NCBI GenBank assembly: GCA_002473385.1
Contig: DKTR01000083.1
Span: forward strand, 1-21,968
Length of the DNA stretch: 21,968 nt
Reading direction: 5' to 3'
From: Lachnospiraceae bacterium UBA7225
GTDB lineage: Bacteria > Bacillota > Clostridia > Lachnospirales > Lachnospiraceae
The translations under genes were made by a program, and so were the position numbers. Shown piece after piece: positions 9,501-14,822 of this stretch. The stretch's first letter is position 1; every line of letters starts with the position of its first letter. Below the pieces are notes generated by a model, which did not search any database, was not told the origin of the DNA, and was given only the letters and a program-made list of their open reading frames with translations.

Positions 9501-9977
9501 TGCGTTGTTCAGCTTCGTTTCCCAGTCCTTGATGCTGTTCTCTGCTTTCCGGTAAGCAGCTTCCTGGCTCCCGAGCTTTGCTTTCAGTTCGTCGACTGCT
9601 TTCTTCTGTTCCTCTACTTCATCCGTAGCGGCTCCCTGGGCGTTTTTCATTTCCTGCAGTTTTTCTGTTTCTTTTTCCAGCTGCGCCCGGAGTTCTTCCA
9701 CTTTCTGTCCGGCTTTCTCATAAACCGCGTTTGCATTCGCAAGCCCTGCTTTTACCGCCTCTGCCTTCCGTTTCTGTTCTTCCAGGATTTTGTTTAAGAC
9801 TTCCTGTTTTGCTGACAGGGCTTCCAGGGTATTTGACTGCCCTTTGTACTTTTCAGTTACAAGGTTCAGCTCTGATTTCATCGTCGTGAGGCTTTTGTTT
9901 ATGTCCGTGACGCCCTGCTTGAATTCCTTTTCTCCGCCCAGTCTGATTTCGGCTTTGATTTCTGCATTCCCTGGCAT
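3570..9977 (-). CDS. Tail tape measure protein, very long (2135 aa)
   Basis: The largest gene, starting at ATG 9977 after AAGGAGA. The product sets tail length, is threaded through the tail tube and helps DNA entry. About residues 1-190 are coiled coil (EKYKGQSNTLEALSAKQEVL and onward). About 225-500 match the core typical of phage tape measure proteins (LAASTGLSEAAAKKYRAVMK, TFGMDVNESIRAVDVMMKTM). About 1190-1340 contain four copies of a roughly 40-residue unit around EYxTAGxxLGES. Three copies of a VSLExEKxYWxxVQKxxKKGT unit start near 1511, 1609 and 1673. Two SPSR motifs (EIKSPSRKFQRDVGERISEG near 1454 and EIHSPSRLFRRETGPQIPAG near 1992) are usual in such proteins. A lysine/threonine-rich linker (KKKKTTKKDD) lies near 1580. 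I saw no convincing membrane segment by eye. At about 1.5 angstrom per residue this predicts a tail near 320 nm. Confidence 0.95.
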   Translation of the reverse strand: MPGNAEIKAEIRLGGEKEFKQGVTDINKSLTTMKSELNLVTEKYKGQSNTLEALSAKQEVLNKILEEQKRKAEAVKAGLANANAVYEKAGQKVEELRAQLEKETEKLQEMKNAQGAATDEVEEQKKAVDELKAKLGSQEAAYRKAENSIKDWETKLNNAEAQVLKANGAVNKNAAYMKEAQEATDGCATSIDNFGKELQSVKTDTFADSFLANIAGSGVEKGLDLLKAGVEAVKESMYDLSGASAKLAASTGLSEAAAKKYRAVMKQIKGDNFGESYGDVADAMSEVIQIMGELDDSSMTEITESAITLRDTFGMDVNESIRAVDVMMKTMGVDATTAFDLITKGAQNGLNRSGELTDNLTEYAQIWGQAGFSAEEMFAILENGLDAGAYNLDKVNDYVKEFGNSLADGRIGDNIDYFSDGTKQLFEEWKNGKASTSDVFYSVINDLSEMENQQKALTIASEVWSSLGEDNAMQVITALDDVNDAYKNVHGTMDSLKEVRYSDLESAVSNLGSAIQENLVTPLADAALPKITELFETATGVVSGIGEAITPQKTAMDELVESVQTANDDLQTTLQNADTTMQNAELEAGRIETLGAQLISLNGVEEKSLAQKFQLKEIVSELGGSIPEIAAAYDEEAGSVNLTDDAIQRLISSTKELAIAQAAQNAMQEVATELIEAQIALKNAETAQSVAADKKAMYEEEKQLLMDLQDEYAQYEQALSNAADGDAVAEIEATYTNAAEVERRYLEFWDEQLASGRATIEEYNAALENVGIGQLSNRMVKNENDCAQWSDTYQEASGSVEELAEGVEEANTKVEEYSEAVRETEAALTAEEQALVANADSSAYAAAEKDRLASRNRDAADAAKGNAESTDEDTDALKANAVAAEAAAEAMQGIRDAYDSAVSEIESDLQNKINPFDKFDTSKYSEDFGENLTVEEMTENLDSQIEAFENYQKSLDAVKEHVGKEISPQFMQYLEDMGIEGKNTLDHILQTFADEEPEKVREMNDKWLHAMNLTEGMAEVQAANRVAMEQLTGELGSTDVEFQDLRDAVDAAVASAAEGWTGLPEATETALEETITAAQQCGIKIPEGLAEGIASGEVSPEEALEQLNGTMQGTFDGLAEMARDLGIGDDIISSLAESIEAGGPEAADAITQLAGLITGASPELQQAVEDAVKTDGVKSAVQESVEPGADAIGEAAPEYRSRAEELGDAVAEGIRKGKEDVTAAVREIVTAGAEEAGQHAEEYTQAGASLGEKISEGLQEAVSESDGALILNPDGITEKSGEYETAGQTLGESVAAGLKNTEKTINDALAVSPDAISGKSGEYQTAGQVLGESLAGGIGNTAGSAETAGDTVAGTAEQAMLAKLREFQSAGQQSTQSYIDALNAAVQQSAQAGGALASAARSAMASWENSFYSVGYNMASGVASGIYGGASGAVNAAVNMASRTLAAAKAALEIKSPSRKFQRDVGERISEGTAFGITKKASLAGKAAKKMSAKVYSSATSWLSRYKKSQQVSLEDEKWYWQQVQKHVKKGTDAYTKATQKIAQLSLQQTGVSSTLAGQIAKNFGVSKTTTTGSGKKKKTTKKDDSTYYSEIYSAAEKYLSNYETLHNVSLEQEKAYWVGVQKQLKKGTQGYYDAQKQINSLNDEIAQAAKDRLTTQASVQDDILDKYKVYYKVSARAEMDYWNTARKQFKTGTDERIGADQKYFEAMQEWYDQRKELDEDYLESSKDINDQLADSVKDLQDAYHDAVAERKQDILSSMDLFEAWDADGYTMDTLLHNLQTQVSGLALWEQQLEKLKERGISTDLYDYLLEQGPDAAANIYSLANATDEQLAEYEKLFEQKNALAQSQAVKDNESLRQETNKEIAQLRTEAQAELNALNADYRAALQELNAGMDSSLKNLLAKAGKIGEDAVSGLVGGIKKAADSVETYQSTAKVVSKVSSGLSALEKEGKEIGSDTLDGILAGMLDDTKIQTSAQEVVQSIKRAMEDAAEIHSPSRLFRRETGPQIPAGVALGMEDGIPAAVRSAQEMMQETLDAAQEEMEKRQMELQTSIPDYSGVMRLNRMLEDYQPQAPVVNVDNRELISLMGTLITAVNSLAEKVDSQQIVLDTGALVGNIQQPLSQENAAVAGRRRRPR

Positions 9978-9997
9978 CTGCGTTCTCCTTTATATGC

Positions 9998-10022
9998 AAA
10001 AAGACACCGTTTTCACGGTGCC
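9998..10022 (-). terminator. Intrinsic terminator 2, just upstream of the tape measure gene
   Basis: On the minus strand GGCACCGT and ACGGTGTC form an 8-bp stem (one G-T wobble) capped by GAAA and followed directly by TTTTT. It ends about 20 bases before the tape measure start codon and only 14 bases after the preceding terminator. Stem, tetraloop and T-run meet the usual criteria for a rho-independent terminator. Confidence 0.75.
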
Positions 10023-10036
10023 CTGGTTTTCCTGTA

Positions 10037-10062
10037 TAAAAAATGCGCCGGAATGGCGCATT
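10037..10062 (-). terminator. Intrinsic terminator 1, directly after the small membrane protein gene
   Basis: AATGCGCC and GGCGCATT (minus strand) form a perfect 8-bp stem with loop ATTCC, followed by a run of five or more T. The stem begins at the base immediately after the TAG stop of the 61-aa gene. This is a strong rho-independent terminator placed inside the late operon, so late transcripts must either read through it or be restarted or antiterminated. Confidence 0.85.
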
Positions 10063-10248
10063 CTATCTTTTATTGAATTTTCTGCTTTTGTCGTATTTTT
10101 TTCCGATAATCCGTGCAAATACAATCCACGGTGCTGCAAGAAGCAGTAACAGTGCTCCTGCAGCCAGTCCGCCTGCCCCGTTTACACTGGTCATCCACAA
10201 TAATAAAATGACATATAACACTGCCAGTACTGTTCCCAGTTTTTTCAC
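10063..10248 (-). CDS. Small two-TM membrane protein (moron-like cassette)
   Basis: A 61-aa ORF. I chose the GTG at 10248 because AGGAAGGGGTGG lies just upstream. An upstream ATG at 10302 would put the start inside the promoter's -35 element. The protein opens with a basic MKK, then a hydrophobic helix (LGTVLAVLYVILLLWMTSV, about residues 4-22), a short turn with Gly and Asn, a second hydrophobic helix (about 26-49) and a strongly basic tail ending KKYDKSRKFNKR. The predicted topology is two membrane helices with both ends inside the cell. The gene has its own promoter and two terminators and sits between tail chaperone and tape measure genes, which is not a standard morphogenesis position. 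I do not recognise a family. Superinfection exclusion or another lysogenic benefit is possible inference; a tail-related or holin-like role is not excluded. Confidence 0.7.
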   Translation of the reverse strand: MKKLGTVLAVLYVILLLWMTSVNGAGGLAAGALLLLLAAPWIVFARIIGKKYDKSRKFNKR

Positions 10249-10273
10249 CGTTTCCACCCCTTCCTGTACCCAT

Positions 10274-10302
10274 ATTTTATCACACATGGAGTGGAGGTGC
10301 AA
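10274..10302 (-). promoter_or_regulatory. Sigma-70/SigA-type promoter for the small membrane protein
   Basis: The -35 box TTGCAC (10302-10297) and -10 box TAAAAT (10279-10274) are separated by 17 bases and face the 61-aa gene. The predicted transcript start is near 10267, leaving a leader of roughly 20 bases that holds the ribosome binding site. Each box has one mismatch to consensus. It lies just after the TAA (10311-10309) of the frameshifted chaperone ORF. Confidence 0.65.
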
Positions 10303-10308
10303 GTAATA

Positions 10309-10865
10309 TTACGGGAGCTGCCGGATATCCGTGATCCGTTTTTTTCTTCCTTTCCCTGTCTGGTTCAGTTCCAGGAATTCGTCATAGATCGTAAAAAATT
10401 TTCTCGGCGTCATCCGGAAGAGCTCGTCCTCTGTATACCCTAGTTTCATGGCACCTATGTAGAGCAGGCGGGCAACATTCAGCTTCTCTGCTGCCCGCCC
10501 TGCATGTTTGGGCTTTCATCATCCGGCTCCGGTACTGATATCCCGTATGCATCGAAAACCACGCATGTGATCTGCATGTAATTATCCACCCCGATCAGCC
10601 ATCCGATCTCTTTTTCCGAAATTTCTTCCAGGCTGTTTTCCCCCCTGGTGCATTTTTCACGCTCCAGCTCATCGTCCAGAAGAATTTTTAAGGTATCGCG
10701 CAGCGTGTGTCCTGCCGGATATTCGTCCGTGATATCGCCCAGCACCTCCCTGACGTTTTTTCCGAATCTGTCCTGTACCGCATCAATGGCATTCAGGGTA
10801 AACAGCAGGTGTCTCTCCTGTCCGTTTACTTCAAGCACCACGCCCCGTGGTCTCAGTGTACTCAT
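10309..10865 (-). CDS. Tail assembly chaperone, -1 frameshift product (gpGT-like)
   Basis: This is the long form made when ribosomes slip back one base at CCCAAAC (10512-10506). After codon 120 (Asn) the new frame continues at 10506 and is open for 65 codons to TAA at 10311-10309, giving 185 aa. The added part reads HAGRAAEKLNVARLLYIGAM and then LGYTEDELFRMTPRKFFTIY, ending in a basic GRKKRITDIRQLP. The 'MTPRKFF..YDE' segment is typical of the second reading frame of tail chaperone pairs in Bacillota siphophages. By analogy with lambda gpG/gpGT, the extended protein would bridge the tape measure and major tail proteins during tail assembly. The downstream frame has no start codon with a ribosome binding site of its own, which supports expression by frameshifting. 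Confidence 0.85.
10464..10512 (-). promoter_or_regulatory. Programmed -1 ribosomal frameshift signal
   Basis: The heptamer C CCA AAC (10512-10506) sits in the exact X XXY YYZ register of the chaperone frame. Two bases later GCAGGGCGGGCA (10503-10492) pairs with TGCCCGCCTGC (10474-10464) to give 11 base pairs with one bulged G and a 17-base loop that contains the zero-frame TGA. If the lowest pairs are melted at the ribosome entry, the spacer becomes about 7 bases, the usual optimum. Slippery site, stimulatory hairpin and overlapping frames all agree. Confidence 0.88.
10479..10865 (-). CDS. Tail assembly chaperone, short form (gpG-like)
   Basis: A 128-aa protein starting at ATG 10865 with AAAAGGAGAAAT upstream. 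It begins MSTLRPRGVVLEVNGQERHL and contains LFTLNAIDAVQDRFGKNVRE, the pattern of Bacillota phage tail assembly chaperones coded directly after the major tail protein. The gap to the major tail gene is 15 bases. The C-terminus is acidic (EPDDESPN), and the shift to the longer form occurs at codon 120, eight codons before the stop. The expected role is to bind the tape measure protein during tail assembly and be absent from the virion, as for lambda gpG; this is known for the family and inferred here. Confidence 0.85.
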   Translation of the reverse strand: MSTLRPRGVVLEVNGQERHLLFTLNAIDAVQDRFGKNVREVLGDITDEYPAGHTLRDTLKILLDDELEREKCTRGENSLEEISEKEIGWLIGVDNYMQITCVVFDAYGISVPEPDDESPNMQGGQQRS

Positions 10866-10880
10866 GTCTTATTTCTCCTT

Positions 10881-11441
10881 TTATCCATGTTCCGCTGCCG
10901 GAGCTGCAAGGAACTTGTCGAGTTCTCCCTTTGCCGCAGCCAGGTCGTTAAATTCCTGCTCGATCTTCAGTCTTCCTTCCTCGTCCGGGTATCCCGTCCC
11001 TTCCAGCGTGACATGCTTATAATCAACGCTGTCATTTTCCGTGGAGTTGTCGTCATTTGGTTCGGAAAACTGCATGTACGGATAAATCTTCAGCACATAG
11101 ACTGTTTTTCCGTTCTCATCCTCAGAATTTCCGATTGCGCCGATCCCGACATGCGGTGAATTATCCGTATCCTTCACGGTTACTTTCTTGGTCTGTTCAT
11201 CGTATTCATGCCCGCAGATATCTGCATATTTATCTCCCCGGATGTCGTTCAGCTCCATGGAAAGATTGATTTTATTCACCCCTCTGTGGCTGGCGACCTT
11301 CCGGTTGTCTCCCCAGTCCTCACCTTCCCTCACATTCGGGGATCCGTTAAACGTTACCAGGGTGCTGATATCCTTTGCTCCCGTATATTTCCCATTTTCA
11401 ATCCTTGAATATTTTACGCACTGGATTCCTACCTTAGACAT
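10881..11441 (-). CDS. Major tail (tube) protein, phi13-type
   Basis: A 186-aa protein starting at ATG 11441, 8 bases inside the end of the preceding gene, with AAAGGGGGAC upstream. The opening MSKVGIQCVKYSRIENGKYT and the following beta-rich sequence (TLVTFNGSPNVREGE, NKINLSMELNDIRGDKYADI) fit the phi13-family major tail proteins of Bacillota siphophages. Length is typical. The Asp/Asn-rich segment FSEPNDDNSTENDSVDYKHV may be a surface loop. The C-terminus (LDKFLAAPAAEHG) is alanine-rich. No extra Ig-like domain is present. It forms the tail tube by stacking hexameric rings around the tape measure protein. Confidence 0.88.
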   Translation of the reverse strand: MSKVGIQCVKYSRIENGKYTGAKDISTLVTFNGSPNVREGEDWGDNRKVASHRGVNKINLSMELNDIRGDKYADICGHEYDEQTKKVTVKDTDNSPHVGIGAIGNSEDENGKTVYVLKIYPYMQFSEPNDDNSTENDSVDYKHVTLEGTGYPDEEGRLKIEQEFNDLAAAKGELDKFLAAPAAEHG

Positions 11442-11784
11442 TCTCTTTGTCCCCCTTTTCCTCTGTGTGGCATGGTATCACCACATGGATTGTCTGTGTT
11501 TCTTTTTCATATAATGTTGTTACTGCTCCTGTCCTGAATCCTGCTTTTTCCAGCAGTTCCATGGCTTTTTTCTTATGTGTCCGGAAATCTGTCCTTTTTG
11601 GTGTGAAGATATGGACCTGCCACCAGGTGATCCGGTTCTGTGCCCTGTTGTCTGCAAAATTCGCTGCCTTTTCCAGCACCTCATTGTATACGATATATGT
11701 TTCCTGCGTACCGTCATACTGGAAGTAACGTACCGGCAGATGCGTTTCTTTCAGTATCTGTTCCAGAAGCTGTGCGGAACTCAT
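11434..11784 (-). CDS. Tail terminator / tail completion-like protein
   Basis: A 116-aa protein whose ATG overlaps the stop of the gp10-like gene by ATGA (11781-11784). It contains ENRAQ-like 'ADNRAQNRITWWQVHIFTPK' followed by RTHKKKAMELLEKAGFRTGA, a pattern common in the small protein coded immediately before the major tail protein in Bacillota siphophages (gp17/gpU-like tail completion group). The expected role is to cap the head-proximal end of the tail tube and set the tail-to-head junction. No membrane segment or enzyme motif is visible. Assignment depends on gene order plus the recurring WWQVH..TPK segment. Confidence 0.75.
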   Translation of the reverse strand: MSSAQLLEQILKETHLPVRYFQYDGTQETYIVYNEVLEKAANFADNRAQNRITWWQVHIFTPKRTDFRTHKKKAMELLEKAGFRTGAVTTLYEKETQTIHVVIPCHTEEKGDKENV

Positions 11785-12179
11785 AGCTGCGCCACCTTCC
11801 TTTCAAACACCCTGCGCATCGCCGTGATCACATCCCCCTGTACGTTTATTACTGCCATTGTGATGAATGGTACCGCGGGACGCCCTTTCACGCCGAATTC
11901 GAGATACGCTGCCTTTGCCATGTTGCGCACGCCTTTTTTGTCCTTTCCGGCAGGGCGCGTGCACACATAATAAGTGCTTCCTGTGTGGTTGATGCCGGTC
12001 GGCTTTATGGAATCTGCCATCGCGCCGCTGTCCCGGTGCTTCTCTGCTGCCGCCTTTACTTCCGGCTGCAGTACTTCCATACCTGCCTCCAGCATCTCCG
12101 GGGCGATCTCCTCCACCACTCCCAGCCTGTTCGTTTTTGTGATCAGATCACTGATGCCGTAAACGTTAAACTGTGCCAT
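11781..12179 (-). CDS. HK97 gp10-like head-tail component
   Basis: A 132-aa protein starting at ATG 12179 with GGAGGATAAC upstream, overlapping the preceding gene by 14 bases. It has the HK97 gp10 layout: an N-terminal helix (EEIAPEMLEAGMEVLQPEVK), then SGAMADSIKPTG, a YYVCTRPAGKDKKG strand-turn and AAYLEFGVKGRPAVPFITMA, where YLEFG plus a P-x-PF segment is characteristic. The family works at the head-tail interface or neck. The next gene overlaps by ATGA, in keeping with coordinated neck protein synthesis. Confidence 0.87.
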   Translation of the reverse strand: MAQFNVYGISDLITKTNRLGVVEEIAPEMLEAGMEVLQPEVKAAAEKHRDSGAMADSIKPTGINHTGSTYYVCTRPAGKDKKGVRNMAKAAYLEFGVKGRPAVPFITMAVINVQGDVITAMRRVFERKVAQL

Positions 12180-12516
12180 CCGTTATCCTCCTCTGCCTGC
12201 TGCGGTGCAGCGTGACATTCTGCGTGCGTGGAAGTGTATCCGGTATGAGCTGCACCTGCACGATTTCGTATACCTCCCCGCTGATGGCGGCAAGATATTC
12301 TGTCGTAAGCCACTGCTGGTACGGCACGCGTATCATGCGGTCTATCTTTACCTTGTTTGTCATTGCCTCGTAATAGCGCTGGCTTCCCACGGTCCGCTCC
12401 CCGTACCGCACCTTTTCTTCTGGTCTTCCTGCATTCCCTTCCTCGTCCTGCAGACAGAAAATGCATATCCCGTCGTTGAATGTCTCAAATGTAACCCTGC
12501 TGCCTTGCGTAGTCAT
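12166..12516 (-). CDS. Head closure / head-tail joining protein (SPP1 gp16-like)
   Basis: A 116-aa protein starting at ATG 12516, 32 bases inside the connector gene, with GGGGTG upstream as a modest ribosome binding site. The C-terminal half contains TTEYLAAISGEVYEIVQVQL followed by TLHRSRQRR, similar to the 'R.....Y.I..I......R...L' end of phage head-tail joining proteins. The order connector, head closure, gp10-like, tail terminator, major tail is the standard neck module. The N-terminal half is less familiar (FETFNDGICIFCLQDEEGNA), so the exact subfamily is uncertain. Confidence 0.75.
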   Translation of the reverse strand: MTTQGSRVTFETFNDGICIFCLQDEEGNAGRPEEKVRYGERTVGSQRYYEAMTNKVKIDRMIRVPYQQWLTTEYLAAISGEVYEIVQVQLIPDTLPRTQNVTLHRSRQRRITDGTV

Positions 12517-12787
12517 CTGCCTGCACCCCGTTCCTCAGTGTGACCAGGTCCGCCTCAAAATTTTTTCCGAACAGTTCTGTCACATTGTTCCTTGCATACC
12601 TGCAGTAATCAAGCAGGAGCTGGCGCGGCATGTCTTCTTTCCCGTAATCCAGTGGTATCCCTGCCACCCTGTCCAGGTATGCCATGCCGCGCTCCATGAT
12701 CCCTTCCAGTTTTTCATCTGTTTCCCGGTCGGTAAACGTGATGTCCAGATAATTCCGCACATCTTCCAGAAGTTCGTCCTTATCCAT
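12485..12787 (-). CDS. Head-tail connector (gp6-like) protein
   Basis: A 100-aa mostly helical protein starting at ATG 12787, nine bases after the capsid gene's stop; the gap itself is GGGGGCAGC, which serves as the ribosome binding site. The opening MDKDELLEDVRNYLDITFTD, the middle ERGMAYLDRVAGIPLDYGKE and LLLDYCRYARNNVTELF match HK97 gp6 / SPP1 gp15-like connectors, which bind the portal from below. It lies directly after the capsid gene, the usual place. The last 32 bases are shared with the head closure gene. Confidence 0.85.
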   Translation of the reverse strand: MDKDELLEDVRNYLDITFTDRETDEKLEGIMERGMAYLDRVAGIPLDYGKEDMPRQLLLDYCRYARNNVTELFGKNFEADLVTLRNGVQADDYARQQGYI

Positions 12788-12796
12788 GCTGCCCCC

Positions 12797-14029
12797 TTAT
12801 ACCTCTCCTCCCTGTTCTGCTTTTTCCTCTGCCAGCTGTTTTGTCGCTACCGGATTGCTTTCCCCGTTTGTGATCTCCACTTTCATCGGCACCGGTTTCA
12901 GTTCTGTCAGATCAAGGTACCGGAAAGCATTGTTGTCCTTCGGACGCCCCATGCCGAACATCTTCGTGATGTAGACGCGGTTGTCTTCAAGGAACTGGTA
13001 TTCATCCGAATACTCAATTTTCCCGGATTTCCCTGCCCCGATCCCCATGAAATACTTCTTTGCAAGCCCCAGGATGCCCTCGCCCTCATCGAGTACGGCA
13101 GACTGCACCACCTTCGTCGGATACGGGAAAATATTATTCTTGTACGTGCCGTCCGTAGCCCTCACGGTAGAGGACGGCAGTACTTTCTGTATATAGTCGA
13201 CCGGGTTTACCACCAGCATCACCTCCGGCACTGTGCGGTACCCGCCAAGCGGCTTTTTCGCAAGAGGTGCGATCACCCCGCAGTATTCCACCGGCTCCAG
13301 TGAGGTAAGTTTTACTTTTTTCTTGTCTGCATATACTTCCTGTACCACGGCGCCGTCCAGGTCCTTGCACATACCGATCGGCTGGTTTTTCCCCGTTCCT
13401 TTCAGAATGCCCATTTCCAGTCCGCCCGCAGAAGCCTCTGACAGGATAATCCTTACGTAATTGTCAAGCCATACGGGACCCAGATCAAGCATGTCCTTTG
13501 ATACCGGGATAAATGCAGACAGCTTTGCGAGCGTCATGTTCATGACGTCAATCTTTCCCGCCAGCTCTGTTGCGATGGCGCTTGTCAGCGCGTCCCATGT
13601 CGCAAGGTCGATATTGTCCGCATTCACGATCATTTTGATCGCGCCCTGGCAGTTGATGAAATCAATCGCCGAAAGAAGCGGATGCGCTTCCTGCATATCC
13701 TGGATGACAGAATCGATGATTGTCTCCGGCATGGCTTTCTGGATGTCGATGAGTGCCTGCTTCGGGTTTTCTGATTTTGCCCCGTCGATCCACGCCTGGT
13801 AGAAGTTCTTTTCCTCCGATGTAAGCTGGCGGATTCCCCTGGATGCCAGGATTGCCGTATCCCTGCTCTGCCGGAGGTCCCCGTATTCTTCCATGATCCG
13901 CTCCTGTACCCCGTCCGCAAATCTCGTGAACGCCTCTGCCATCGCGTCCTGGTCGTCATTCTTCAGTGCCTGGGACAGGCTGGCCATCAGTTCCGTGTTT
14001 TCCTGTTTCAGTAGATCTTTATTTTTCAT
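12797..14029 (-). CDS. Major capsid protein, HK97 fold
   Basis: A 410-aa protein. I chose the ATG at 14029 because GAAGGAGG stands six bases upstream; an in-frame ATG eight codons earlier (14053) has no comparable site and lies deeper in the protease gene. Residues 1-90 are charged and helical (KNKDLLKQENTELMASLSQA), a likely scaffold-like delta domain removed by the protease. The segment ASRGIRQLTSEEKNFYQAWI near residues 80-98 is typical of where the mature capsid begins in this group. The remainder has HK97-family features, including AFIPVSKDMLDLGPVWLDNY and RIILSEASAGGLEMGILKGT. Position after protease and before the connector supports the call. The exact cleavage point cannot be fixed from sequence alone. 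Confidence 0.92.
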   Translation of the reverse strand: MKNKDLLKQENTELMASLSQALKNDDQDAMAEAFTRFADGVQERIMEEYGDLRQSRDTAILASRGIRQLTSEEKNFYQAWIDGAKSENPKQALIDIQKAMPETIIDSVIQDMQEAHPLLSAIDFINCQGAIKMIVNADNIDLATWDALTSAIATELAGKIDVMNMTLAKLSAFIPVSKDMLDLGPVWLDNYVRIILSEASAGGLEMGILKGTGKNQPIGMCKDLDGAVVQEVYADKKKVKLTSLEPVEYCGVIAPLAKKPLGGYRTVPEVMLVVNPVDYIQKVLPSSTVRATDGTYKNNIFPYPTKVVQSAVLDEGEGILGLAKKYFMGIGAGKSGKIEYSDEYQFLEDNRVYITKMFGMGRPKDNNAFRYLDLTELKPVPMKVEITNGESNPVATKQLAEEKAEQGGEV

Positions 14030-14822
14030 GTTTTTCCTCCTTCTGGAATGCATTTAAAAAAGCGCCCATCATCCTGAGCACTTTTTCATTTCCTTTTTTT
14101 TCTTCCGGTGCCGGATTCCCCGGCTGCGGCGCAAACTGTCTCATTTCCTGCCGGAACGACTGTATATTCTGCAGCTGCTGTTTCAGCTCCTGTACCTGTC
14201 GGTTTGCCTGCTGGACAAGCATGCCCGGATCTGCACGGCTGGTTCCTATCTCATCGCAGAAACCGTATTCCAGGCACTGCTCCGGTGTCAGATAGGTCTC
14301 CCTGTCCATCATCTCCTGCAGTTCTTCCTCTGTAAGATCCTTTGCACGCTCCATATAGATCTTCCGGTTTGATTCCATCAGCACGTCCAGATCATCCGCA
14401 CATTTGCGGAGCATTTCCGCATTGCCGTATACATTCATACTCATGTTGTGGATCAGCATGCTTGTACCGAGACCCATGATGATATGGTCGCATGCAAGGC
14501 AGATCACGCTCGCAACTGAATAGGCGAAGCCGTCCACATAGCATGTTTTGTGTGCCCCGTGCTGTTTCAGCAGGTTATAGATGGCAATGCCTTCCTTGAC
14601 TGATCCGCCGCAGGAATTCACATGGAGTTCTATTTCTCCCGTATCCGGGATCTGTGCGAGCTGCTCCCGGAAATAATCAGCCCCGGTCTCCGATTCGTCA
14701 TATTCCCACGTTTCCCAGTTAAACGGTCCGTATGCAGTCACATCGTCATAAATATACAGTTTATGTGTGCTGCCATCCTGCATCTGTTCGAACCGGAATT
14801 TTGTCCTGTTCCCCTTTGTCAT
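14019..14822 (-). CDS. ClpP-like prohead protease
   Basis: A 267-aa serine protease of the ClpP/S14 phage type. The start overlaps the portal stop by ATGA, and GAAGGAGGTGA lies in the last portal codons. Visible catalytic landmarks are VNSCGGSVKEG (oxyanion-loop region, residues 69-78), DGFAYSVAS with the likely nucleophile Ser102, MLIHNMSM with His125, and MMDRETYLTP with a likely Asp173. The C-terminal tail (about 205-267) is Gln/Lys-rich (QANRQVQELKQQLQNIQSFR) and may act as a built-in scaffold, as suggested for related fused proteases. It processes the capsid precursor during procapsid maturation. Its stop lies 11 bases inside the capsid gene. Confidence 0.92.
   Translation of the reverse strand: MTKGNRTKFRFEQMQDGSTHKLYIYDDVTAYGPFNWETWEYDESETGADYFREQLAQIPDTGEIELHVNSCGGSVKEGIAIYNLLKQHGAHKTCYVDGFAYSVASVICLACDHIIMGLGTSMLIHNMSMNVYGNAEMLRKCADDLDVLMESNRKIYMERAKDLTEEELQEMMDRETYLTPEQCLEYGFCDEIGTSRADPGMLVQQANRQVQELKQQLQNIQSFRQEMRQFAPQPGNPAPEEKKGNEKVLRMMGAFLNAFQKEEKHEK

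Noticed and set aside
12461..13303. 280-codon plus-strand ORF opposite the capsid gene
   Set aside because: It spans the antisense of three well-supported structural genes, has no recognisable motif, and its His/Phe-rich composition is typical of a shadow frame.
14030..14053. Capsid start eight codons upstream (ATG 14053)
   Set aside because: GAAGGAGG at ideal spacing points to ATG 14029; the upstream ATG has no such site and adds MHSRRRKN inside the protease gene.
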